From assembly GCA_003242275.1 (NCBI GenBank), contig QGUX01000216.1, forward strand, positions 1 to 5,971: a stretch of DNA of 5,971 bases, in the 5' to 3' direction. A program made the position numbers and the translations under genes. Position 1 is the first letter of the stretch. Each line of letters opens with the position of its first letter. This DNA comes from Pseudomonadota bacterium. Lineage in GTDB: Bacteria; Pseudomonadota; Gammaproteobacteria; Steroidobacterales; Steroidobacteraceae. Below are positions 1 through 5,971 of this stretch, one piece after another. The notes beneath the pieces were generated by a model. The model did not search any database, was not told where the DNA came from, and saw only the letters and a program-made list of their open reading frames with translations.

Positions 1-2
1 CC

Positions 3-194
3 GGCCGCGCAGATCCGCTGGTCGAACGCGGCCGCTACGTGGCCGTGCTGGGCGGCTGCCACGACTGCCACACCGACGGCTATGCCGAGGCGGGCGGCGA
101 CGTGCCGGCCGAGCGCTGGCTCACCGGCAAGGACGTGGGTTTCCGGGGACCGTGGGGCGTCTCCTATCCCACCAACCTGCGCCTGTCGGTGCAG
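3..194 (+). pseudogene. Truncated c-type cytochrome fragment (haem-binding half only)
   Basis: Translation from base 3 gives LVERGRYVAVLGGCHDCHTDG. This is the usual 'RGRYLV..GGCHDCHT' opening of a class I-like c-type cytochrome, with the CxxCH haem attachment site at 57-71. It continues through a WLTG motif, then GFRGPWG and YPTNLRLSVQ, ending near 194. In cytochromes of this type as I know them, the NLRL block is followed by a segment with a tryptophan, a proline-rich methionine motif (PPMPWF-like) that gives the distal haem ligand, and a C-terminal helix. None of these follows here. The fragment would attach haem but lack its normal axial methionine. Its signal peptide would lie left of the window. 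Identification as cytochrome c is firm; the break is placed to within about 15 bases by loss of family resemblance. Confidence 0.7.
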
Positions 195-1268
195 CTCGGC
201 CACGCGCAGCTCGCCCTGCAGCGCGCCTGGTGCCTCGCTCCGCGAGGGGACGCCCAGGCGCTGGTCGCCAGCATGCAGGAGTTCATCGACTACGCCGCGC
301 GCGATCCGGAACGCATCTGCCCGGCCACGGCCGGGCTCATCCACTGCCTGCTGGTGGGCAACCCGGGCGTGGCGGCCACCTTCGAGCGCTTCGTGCTGCT
401 GGCAGAGCAGGTGCGCAAGCCGGTGGCGCGTCCCTGGCACCTGCCGCTGCATGCCGTGGACGGCTGGGCGCGGGTGTGGCGCGGCGATCGCGCCGGCGCC
501 GAAGCGGCCATGGCCCGCGCCAGCTCCATCTACCGCCAGTTCCGCGGCATCCGGGTGATGAGCGAGCGCTATGCCCAGTTCCGCACCCTGCTGGGCGGAG
601 TGTCCGGCAACCTGGAGGCGCTGGACAAGGTGGCGGCGGAGATGATCGCCGCGCTGCAGGCACCGGACCTGACGGCGCATCGTCCCGTGTGGGAGCGCGC
701 CTATCGCCATGCCCATGCGCGCATGCACTGGATCCACGGCAGCACCGCCGCCTGGCAGAAGCTCAGCCAGCCGCTGCTGGCGCCGCGCAGCCGCGTGGAG
801 TGGCCCTTTATCGACGTGGCGGCGCAGGTGGTGCGCGGCCAGCGCCTGCTGCTGGCCGGCGACTGGCGGGGCGCGGCCGCGGTGCTCGAGGCCATCCTCG
901 GCGACTACGCGCGCCTGCGCCTGCCCATGGTGTATCCGGACCCGCGCATCTCGCTGGCTTTCGCGAGGCTCAGGTCGGCCGGCGCCGCGGAAGCCTGGCG
1001 GGTGTTCGAGCCGGTATACATCGAGGCCACCGAACACCACGGCGTCGGCGTGCTGCTGATGGACTGCCGCAACCATGTCGCCGAGCTGCTCGACGCCGCG
1101 CCGGCCGAGGTGCGCAGGTCCGACCCGATGCAGGCCCTGAAGGGCGTGCTGCAGCAGTGGTCGCCCCGCGCTGCCGAGCCGGTCAGCACCGCGCGCCCGA
1201 TACTGGCCGCATGCAGGATCCAACGTGCCGGCCGGGGCCGGGCAACCTTGACTTCCCCCTCGCGCTGA
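3..1268 (+). CDS. Mosaic ORF, 5' partial: cytochrome c N-terminal part fused in frame to the helical C-terminal region of a MalT/LuxR-type regulator
   Basis: The frame is open from the window edge (first full codon at 3) to TGA 1266-1268. An internal GTG at 39 lies inside the cytochrome motif and is unlikely to be the true start. The first about 64 codons are cytochrome c (separate entry). From about codon 65 the protein becomes alanine- and leucine-rich helical repeats. These include WPFIDVAAQVVRGQRLLLAG (801-860) and LPMVYPDPRISLAFARL (921-971), then a helix with WRVFEPVY. This resembles the TPR-like sensor region of large ATP-binding LuxR-family regulators such as MalT relatives, as I remember them. 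Expected neighbours are missing: no Walker A/B NTPase precedes it and no LuxR helix-turn-helix follows. The last about 20 residues (RIQRAGRGRATLTSPSR) look like non-native read-through. A real fused protein, a decaying pseudogene and an assembly chimera are all possible. The reading frame is well supported; the function is not. Confidence 0.6.
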   Translation, partial: GRADPLVERGRYVAVLGGCHDCHTDGYAEAGGDVPAERWLTGKDVGFRGPWGVSYPTNLRLSVQLGHAQLALQRAWCLAPRGDAQALVASMQEFIDYAARDPERICPATAGLIHCLLVGNPGVAATFERFVLLAEQVRKPVARPWHLPLHAVDGWARVWRGDRAGAEAAMARASSIYRQFRGIRVMSERYAQFRTLLGGVSGNLEALDKVAAEMIAALQAPDLTAHRPVWERAYRHAHARMHWIHGSTAAWQKLSQPLLAPRSRVEWPFIDVAAQVVRGQRLLLAGDWRGAAAVLEAILGDYARLRLPMVYPDPRISLAFARLRSAGAAEAWRVFEPVYIEATEHHGVGVLLMDCRNHVAELLDAAPAEVRRSDPMQALKGVLQQWSPRAAEPVSTARPILAACRIQRAGRGRATLTSPSR

Positions 1269-1648
1269 TCGAGGAGTTCCGCGCCGGCTACGCGCCGGAC
1301 ATCGTGTGGACCGCCCCCCGCCGCGGGCTCACCTGGAACGGGCGCGACGTGGTCGTGACCAACCTGCTGCGCGAGGCGGCGGCCATGCAGGCACTGACCT
1401 TCACGCGCGTCAGGCGCAGTTCCGGCGAGGCGCAGGTCATCGACGAGTTCGTGGTGCGCTTCACCTATGCGGGGGAGGGCATCCAGAACGTTTCCTTTCC
1501 GCCGGGCGCGGCCGTGGAGCTGGAGCGGGTGCGCATCCTCACGCTGGCGGGGGGCCAGGTGACGCACGAGTCGGCCATCGAGACCTGGACGCTGCTGGCT
1601 CCGCCGACCTCACCAGGCGCGCCGAACGGCCAGCCGGACCCGGACTGA
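1211..1648 (+). CDS. NTF2/SnoaL-like family protein, probably N-terminally truncated
   Basis: From ATG 1211 to TGA 1646-1648 the frame encodes 145 residues. From residue 19 on it reads as an NTF2-fold protein of the type annotated 'nuclear transport factor 2 family'. IEEFRAGYAPDIVWTAPRRG (residues 20-39) matches the helix leading into the first strand. WNGRDVV follows, then REAAAMQALTFTRVRRSS, then VIDEFVVRF, VELERVRIL and ESAIETWTLL on the later strands. Such proteins bind or transform small ligands in a cone-shaped pocket; the substrate here is unknown. The first 18 residues (MQDPTCRPGPGNLDFPLA) are proline- and glycine-rich and do not form the expected first helix. No ribosome binding site precedes ATG 1211, and it overlaps the upstream ORF by 58 bases. 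The frame stays open far upstream, so a fusion or lost start is likely. Fold assignment is fairly sure; start and activity are not. Confidence 0.65.
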   Translation: MQDPTCRPGPGNLDFPLALIEEFRAGYAPDIVWTAPRRGLTWNGRDVVVTNLLREAAAMQALTFTRVRRSSGEAQVIDEFVVRFTYAGEGIQNVSFPPGAAVELERVRILTLAGGQVTHESAIETWTLLAPPTSPGAPNGQPDPD

Positions 1649-1658
1649 CCGGCCTTCC

Positions 1659-1710
1659 GCCAGGCTCTCGGCCCTGCGGCGTCGCGGCGAGGCCAGGGCC
1701 GGCGCCTGGC
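1659..1710 (+). terminator. Two-tier GC-rich hairpin downstream of the NTF2-like gene, candidate terminator
   Basis: The outer arms GCCAGGC (1659-1665) and GCCTGGC (1704-1710) pair perfectly over 7 bases. The inner arms CGGCCCTG (1669-1676) and CAGGGCCG (1694-1701) pair over 8. They are separated by a small internal loop (TCT against GC) and closed by a 17-base loop. The hairpin begins 10 bases after the stop codon at 1648, where a terminator would be expected. No T-run follows, so it is not a classical intrinsic terminator. It may act with Rho or protect the 3' end of the transcript. Confidence 0.45.
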
Positions 1711-1766
1711 ACCCGGCACCCCGCATGAGCCGTCCCCCCAAGGGGAATTCCCAATGAAATCCATCG

Positions 1767-1785
1767 CTTGCTGCGTCGCAGCAAG
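1767..1785. repeat. 19-base palindrome, candidate operator or small hairpin
   Basis: CTTGCTGCG-T-CGCAGCAAG is a perfect 9+1+9 inverted repeat centred on base 1776, in the gap before the large kinase gene. As RNA it would form an 8-base-pair stem with a GTC loop. No T-run follows it. The perfect symmetry about 140 bases ahead of the kinase start would suit a dimeric repressor or activator site, but I do not recognise the motif. Confidence 0.4.
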
Positions 1786-1810
1786 GGGCTTGCCGTGATT
1801 GGCGTCGCAG
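1773..1810 (+). repeat. Direct repeat GCGTCGCAG, two copies 29 bases apart
   Basis: Identical 9-base copies lie at 1773-1781 and 1802-1810. The first copy sits inside the 19-base palindrome. A spacing of 29 bases is a little under three helical turns, so two proteins could bind on nearly the same face. A chance match is possible in such GC-rich DNA. Confidence 0.3.
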
Positions 1811-1884
1811 ATTACGGACCCCGTCAAGCAGGCCCCCCGTGACAACGCGATAGTTGCTGGATCGAACGCGCTGGAGCGGCCGCA

Positions 1885-1906
1885 CGGACCGGCACCGGAC
1901 CGGCGC
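1885..1906 (+). repeat. Tandem 11-base repeat just before the kinase start
   Basis: CGGACCGGCAC (1885-1895) is followed directly by CGGACCGGCGC (1896-1906), differing at one position. The second copy merges into the palindrome CCGGCGCCGG (1900-1909), which touches the ribosome binding stretch. Folding here could hide that site in the mRNA. Confidence 0.5.
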
Positions 1907-1907
1907 C

Positions 1908-1916
1908 GGGGAGGAG
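1908..1916 (+). promoter_or_regulatory. Purine-rich ribosome binding stretch for the TTG start at 1918
   Basis: GGGGAGGAG lies immediately before TTG 1918. The best Shine-Dalgarno match (AGGAG, 1912-1916) ends one base before the start codon, which is unusually close. The GGGGA half gives a more normal spacing of five bases. No other ATG, GTG or TTG lies between the in-frame stop TGA 1840-1842 and 1918, so this stretch must serve the TTG if the N-terminal kinase residues are translated. Confidence 0.5.
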
Positions 1917-1917
1917 T

Positions 1918-4900
1918 TTGAGTCAGTCGCCGATCCAGATACCGGGCTACGAACTTGCCGGGTTGCTGCACGAGAGCGCCAGGTCCATGGTCTGGCGCGG
2001 GGTGCGCCTGCGCGACGGCGCGCCCGTGGCCGTCAAGTGCATCGCGCGCGGCTCGGCCAGCGCGCGGGACCTCACCCGTTTCCGCAACGAGTTCGAGCTG
2101 CTGCGTTCGCTGGACGTCGACGGCGTGATGCGCGCGCACGAGCTGGCGCGCACCCAGGACCAGATCGCGCTGGTGCTCGACCTGTTCCCCGGTCCCTCGC
2201 TGCGGGACTGGGTGCAGCGTGACGGTCCGCCGCTCGTGGACCGCCTCGAGGCGGCGATGGCCGCCGCGCGCGTGATCGGCGCGGTGCATGCCGCCGGCGT
2301 GATCCACAAGGACATCAGCAGCCGCAACATCCTGTTCGATCCGTCGACACGGGCGACGCGGCTGATCGACTTCGGCCTTGCCACGCGGCTGCGATCGCAG
2401 GAGAACAAGTTCCGTCCCGCCGCGGCGCTGGAGGGCACGCTGGCCTACATCGCGCCGGAACAGACCGGCCGCATGAACCGCAGCGTCGACCATCGCGCGG
2501 ACTGGTACTCCTTCGGCGTCACGCTGTACGAGCTGTTCGCCGGCCGGTTGCCGCTGCACAGCACCGACCCGCTGGAGCTGGTGCACTTCCACATTGCCGG
2601 CACGCCGGCGCCGCTGCACGAGGTGGCGGACGTGCCGGTGGCGCTCTCGGGCGTGGTGGCCAAGCTGCTGCGCAAGGCGCCCGAGGAGCGCTACCAGAGC
2701 GCCGCCGGCGTCATCGCCGACCTCGCACGCTGCCTCGATGAGCTGCGCGGGCGCGGCGACGTCGCGGTCTTCGAGCCCGGCACGCAGGACGTGGTGGAGC
2801 GGTTCGAGCCCCCGCAGCGCCTCTATGGACGCGGCCGCGAGACGGCGGAACTCACCGCGGCCTTCGGCGAGGTGGCGGCCGGCGGCGTGCACACCGTGCG
2901 CGTGGCCGGCGGCGCCGGCATTGGCAAGACCTCGCTGGTGCAGGAAATGCACCGGGCCATCACCCAGGCACGCGGCCTGTTCGCCGCCGGCAAGTTCGAC
3001 CAGCTGCGCCGCGACGTGCCGTTCAGCGCACTGGTGGACGCCCTGCACGAGCTGGTCGAGCAGTTGCTGACCGGCGGCGCCGAGACGGTCGAGCAGTGGC
3101 GGCAGGAGATCCTTGCCGCCGTGGGCAGCAACGGCCAGGTGCTGCTCGACGTGCTGCCTGCGCTGGAGCTGATCATCGGCCGCCAGCCGCCGGTGCCGGC
3201 GCTGACCGGCATCGAGGCCCAGAACCGCTTCACGCTGGTGTTCCAGGAATTCATCCAGGTGTTCGCCCGCCGCGAGCACCCGCTGGTGCTGTTCCTGGAC
3301 GACATGCAGTGGGCCGACCAGGCGAGCCTGAACCTGGTCACGCAGATGCTTTCGCACCCGGGTACCGAATCGCTGCTGGTGGTGCAAGCCTACCGCGACA
3401 ACCACGTCGACGCCTCCCATCCACTGGCGCTGGCGCTGCTGGAGCAGGACCAGCGCGGCGTGGTCTCGCGCGCCATCCAGCTCGGGCCCCTCAAGCCCTC
3501 CGACGTTGCCGCCTTCCTGGTCGACACCCTGCATGCGCCGGCCGAGCGCGTCGCGGAGCTGGCCGGGCTGATCTGCAGCAAGACCGGCGGCAATCCCTTC
3601 TTCGTGCGCCAGTTCCTGCGCTCGCTGCATGCCGAGGGCCTGCTCACCTTCGACGCCGCGACGCGCGGCTTCACCTGGGACCTCAGGGCCGTGCGCGGCG
3701 CGGCCATCACCGAGAACGTGGCGGACTTCCTCGCCGCCAAGCTGGCGCGCCTGCCGGCCGACACGCGCGATGCGCTCAAGCACGCCGCGGCCATCGGCGC
3801 CCGCTTCGACCTCGCCACGCTGGCCACGGTGCTCTCCACCAGCGAGCAGGAGGCCGCCCGGCGGCTGGCACCGGCGCTGGAGGGCGAGCTGGTGCTGGCA
3901 CTGACGCCGCTGGAGAGCCTCGACGGCGAGGCCATCGACGCGCCGCTGGTCTACCGCCGCTATGCCTTCCTGCACGATCGCGTGCAGCGTGCCGCCTACG
4001 ACCTGATCGCGCCCGGGGACATTCCGGCGCTGCACCTCTCGATCGGCCGGCTGCTGCGCGGCGGCCGCGGTGCCGAGGAGCTGGGCCCGCGCCTTTTCGA
4101 GGTGGTCAACCACCTGAACCTCGGCGTGCCGGTGATGCGCGATCCGGACGAGCGCATCGAACTGGCGCGCCTGAACTACCGCGCCGGCATGAAGGCGCGC
4201 AATGCCACCGCCTACGACCTGGCCGTGCGCATGCTGCGCCAGGCGCTGATGCTGGTGGGCGGCGAGGAGGGCTGGGCGAAGTACCAGCGCCGCGTCTTCG
4301 ACACGCACCTGAAGCTGGCCGAGGTACTGGCGCTCAATGCCGAGCATGCCGAGGCCTTCGTGGTGCTGCGCACGGCGCTGGAGCGTGCCCAGTCGCGGCT
4401 GCAGCGCACGCAGCTGCGCGCGCTGCAGGTGGCCACGCACCTTTCCATCGGCCAGATGACCGAGGCGATCGAGGCCGGCTGCGCCGCCGCGGCCGAGTTC
4501 GGCATGGAGCTGCCGCAGGACGACGGGGCCCTGCAACGCATGCTGCCGGCCGAGATCGGCGCCGTGCTCGAGGCCACCGAGGCGCGCGGCATCGAGCGCC
4601 TGGTCGACCTGCCGGCCATGCTGGACGAGGAGAAGGTGGCGCTGATGGCGCTGCTGACGCACTGCCTGCCGGCCGCCTTCCAGACCAACCAGCCGCTGTA
4701 CGCGCTGATCTGCTGCCGCATGATCGGCCTGTCGCTGGAAGCCGGCAACTGCGCCCACTCCGCGCGCGGCTACGTGTCCTTCGCCGGCGTGCTGAGCAAT
4801 GCGCTGGGCCGCTACGAGGACGCCTGGCGCTTCGCGCGCGTGGCGGTGGACCTGCTGCACCGGTTCGGCGATACCTCGGTGCTGGCCGGCGCGTACTTCG

Positions 4901-5971
4901 TGTGGGGCCTGCTGGCCTCGCACTGGGTGCGGCCGGTGGAGGAGAGCATCGAACTGTACGCGCGCGGCATCCGCCATGGCCTGGAAGCGGGCGATCACCT
5001 GCACGCCGCCTACAGTGCCGCGCGCCGCGTCAGCCACCAGCAGTTCCGCGGCCTGCCGCTGGCCGAGGTGCACGAGGAGGCGCTGGCCGCGCGCGACCTG
5101 CTCCGCCGCGTCGGCGAGCGCCACAAGCTGCACTTCCTGGAGCCGCGGATCCGCTTCATCGAGTGGCTCAGGGGCGGCACCTCGCACCGCCAGGACCTCG
5201 GCAGCGACGAGGAGGACGAGGCTGCCTGCACCGCGGCCATCCATGCGCGCGGCAACAGGTCCTTCGAGTCGGACTGGTACATCCTGCTGCTGATGAACCG
5301 CTACCTGCGCGGCGAGTACCGCGAGGCGCTCGCGTTCGCGCGCACCTCGCAGGAGCTGCTGCCGTTCAGCGCCGGCTTCGTCACCCGCAGCGAGCACACG
5401 CTGTTCTACGCCCTCACGCTCACCGCGCTGCTGCCTGAAGCGCCCGAGGCGGAGCGGGAGGACATGCTGGCGCTGCTCGACCAGCAGGAAGCCGAGTTCG
5501 CCGCCTGGAGCCGCGGTTGCGAGGCCAACTTCCGCCATGCCCACCTGCTGCTGCTGGCCGAGCGGGCCCGCGTGCGTGGCGCGACCATGGAAGCGATGTC
5601 GCTGTACGACCAGGCCATCGCCTGCGCGGCCAGGCACGGTTTCCTGCACATCGAGGCGCTGGCGGCCGAGCTGGCGGCGCGTTTCTGGGTCGGGGCCGGC
5701 AAGCCGGACTTCGCCGCCCTGTACCAGGAGCGCGCGCTGCGTGCCTGGGAGAGCTGGGGCGCACTCGGCCGCGTGGGCGCGCTGCGCGAGGCCTGGCACC
5801 TGCGCGCAGGCGGGGAGGGCAGGCCGGCGGCGGCCGTGGATTCCAGCGGCCTGGCTACCCACGAGCACGGCGACTCGCTCGACCTGGCGGCGCTGCTGAA
5901 GCCCAACCAGGGGCTCTCGGGCGAGATCCTGCTCTACCGCCGCCTGCCCAACTGGCTGGAAATAATCCTCG
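1918..5971 (+). CDS. Giant Ser/Thr protein kinase - AAA ATPase - helical-repeat signalling protein, 3' partial
   Basis: 1351 codons stay open to the window end. TTG 1918 is chosen because an in-frame stop lies at 1840 and the family's IPGYEL opening follows at once; the next usable starts (TTG 1963, ATG 1987) would cut into the kinase. Residues 8-270 are a protein kinase: AVK lysine K40, likely C-helix E58, catalytic loop HKDISSRNIL (D132, N137), DFG at 151-153, APE at 179-181. From about 300 an AAA_16-type ATPase follows: GGAGIGKTS (331-339), GKFDQLRRDVPFSAL (358-372), Walker B LVLFLDDMQWAD (456-467), AYRDN (491-495), KTGGNPFFVRQF (555-566), FLHDRVQRAAY (684-694). LFEVVNHLNLG (726-736) opens helical repeats to about residue 1310. 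This order matches kinase/ATP-binding/GAF/sensor histidine kinase hybrids; GAF and output domains would lie beyond the edge. It is probably a soluble signalling hub, since no membrane segment is evident. Catalytic residues look intact. The ligand is unknown. Confidence 0.93.
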   Translation, partial: MSQSPIQIPGYELAGLLHESARSMVWRGVRLRDGAPVAVKCIARGSASARDLTRFRNEFELLRSLDVDGVMRAHELARTQDQIALVLDLFPGPSLRDWVQRDGPPLVDRLEAAMAAARVIGAVHAAGVIHKDISSRNILFDPSTRATRLIDFGLATRLRSQENKFRPAAALEGTLAYIAPEQTGRMNRSVDHRADWYSFGVTLYELFAGRLPLHSTDPLELVHFHIAGTPAPLHEVADVPVALSGVVAKLLRKAPEERYQSAAGVIADLARCLDELRGRGDVAVFEPGTQDVVERFEPPQRLYGRGRETAELTAAFGEVAAGGVHTVRVAGGAGIGKTSLVQEMHRAITQARGLFAAGKFDQLRRDVPFSALVDALHELVEQLLTGGAETVEQWRQEILAAVGSNGQVLLDVLPALELIIGRQPPVPALTGIEAQNRFTLVFQEFIQVFARREHPLVLFLDDMQWADQASLNLVTQMLSHPGTESLLVVQAYRDNHVDASHPLALALLEQDQRGVVSRAIQLGPLKPSDVAAFLVDTLHAPAERVAELAGLICSKTGGNPFFVRQFLRSLHAEGLLTFDAATRGFTWDLRAVRGAAITENVADFLAAKLARLPADTRDALKHAAAIGARFDLATLATVLSTSEQEAARRLAPALEGELVLALTPLESLDGEAIDAPLVYRRYAFLHDRVQRAAYDLIAPGDIPALHLSIGRLLRGGRGAEELGPRLFEVVNHLNLGVPVMRDPDERIELARLNYRAGMKARNATAYDLAVRMLRQALMLVGGEEGWAKYQRRVFDTHLKLAEVLALNAEHAEAFVVLRTALERAQSRLQRTQLRALQVATHLSIGQMTEAIEAGCAAAAEFGMELPQDDGALQRMLPAEIGAVLEATEARGIERLVDLPAMLDEEKVALMALLTHCLPAAFQTNQPLYALICCRMIGLSLEAGNCAHSARGYVSFAGVLSNALGRYEDAWRFARVAVDLLHRFGDTSVLAGAYFVWGLLASHWVRPVEESIELYARGIRHGLEAGDHLHAAYSAARRVSHQQFRGLPLAEVHEEALAARDLLRRVGERHKLHFLEPRIRFIEWLRGGTSHRQDLGSDEEDEAACTAAIHARGNRSFESDWYILLLMNRYLRGEYREALAFARTSQELLPFSAGFVTRSEHTLFYALTLTALLPEAPEAEREDMLALLDQQEAEFAAWSRGCEANFRHAHLLLLAERARVRGATMEAMSLYDQAIACAARHGFLHIEALAAELAARFWVGAGKPDFAALYQERALRAWESWGALGRVGALREAWHLRAGGEGRPAAAVDSSGLATHEHGDSLDLAALLKPNQGLSGEILLYRRLPNWLEIIL

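Noticed and set aside
152..1210. The upstream extension of the NTF2-like frame (same frame, open from 152)
   Set aside because: Its translation is arginine-, glycine- and proline-rich, while the frame beginning at base 3 holds the recognisable helical protein over the same stretch. Only the part from about 1211 is supported.
905..1567. A 220-residue reverse-strand open frame
   Set aside because: Antisense to both the regulator-like and NTF2-like frames, with no recognisable motif.
1790..1854. Possible sigma-70 promoter (TTGCCG at 1790, GATAGT at 1849)
   Set aside because: The two hexamers are not correctly spaced with each other, and neither has a convincing partner 16-18 bases away. I cannot support a promoter by eye.
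3096..5438. A 780-residue forward frame inside the kinase gene
   Set aside because: Out of frame with the conserved ATPase and repeat motifs; its product is alanine-, arginine-, glycine- and proline-rich with no domain. A shadow ORF.
1465..5868. A 1467-residue open frame on the reverse strand
   Set aside because: It is antisense to the kinase-ATPase gene, whose frame carries many conserved motifs in order. The reverse product is low-complexity (rich in Q, H, R, A and L) with no recognisable domain. Long antisense frames are expected where third positions are nearly all G or C.

Overview
The window is uniformly GC-rich, with strong G/C preference at third codon positions. This suggests a proteobacterium; a beta- or gammaproteobacterial background is a guess from the protein families. 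Every gene I can support reads left to right. I see no tRNA, rRNA, CRISPR array, insertion sequence or phage gene.

Left region (1-1648). An open frame running in from the left edge looks like a mosaic. It starts as a c-type cytochrome: a CxxCH haem site at 57-71, then a WLTG...GPWG...NLRL block. Near 186-200 it changes, without losing frame, into an all-helical region like the C-terminal sensor repeats of large MalT/LuxR-type ATP-binding regulators. That part lacks the ATPase domain it would normally follow and the LuxR helix-turn-helix it would normally precede; it stops at 1268. A second frame overlapping its end (1211-1648) encodes most of an NTF2/SnoaL-like protein that seems to lack the family's first helix. 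Three incomplete genes joined end to end suggest deletion or recombination, or a chimeric assembly.

Middle region (1649-1917, 269 bases). No gene is supported here. It holds a 52-base two-tier hairpin just after the NTF2-like stop, a 19-base near-perfect palindrome, a 9-base direct repeat, a 10-base palindrome GGGAATTCCC, and an 11-base tandem repeat touching the ribosome binding region of the next gene.

Right region (1918-5971). One very large reading frame starts at TTG and runs off the right edge: 1351 codons with no stop. It is a multidomain signalling protein with an N-terminal Ser/Thr protein kinase, then an AAA_16-type ATPase, then a long helical-repeat region. In known relatives this continues into a GAF domain and a histidine kinase or other output domain, which would lie outside the window. 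A 4.4-kb open frame on the opposite strand is a GC-driven shadow of this gene.

The kinase-ATPase protein would receive a signal through its ATPase and repeat region and pass it on by phosphorylation. Nothing in the window identifies the signal or target. The intergenic dyads are the only visible candidates for regulatory DNA of this gene.
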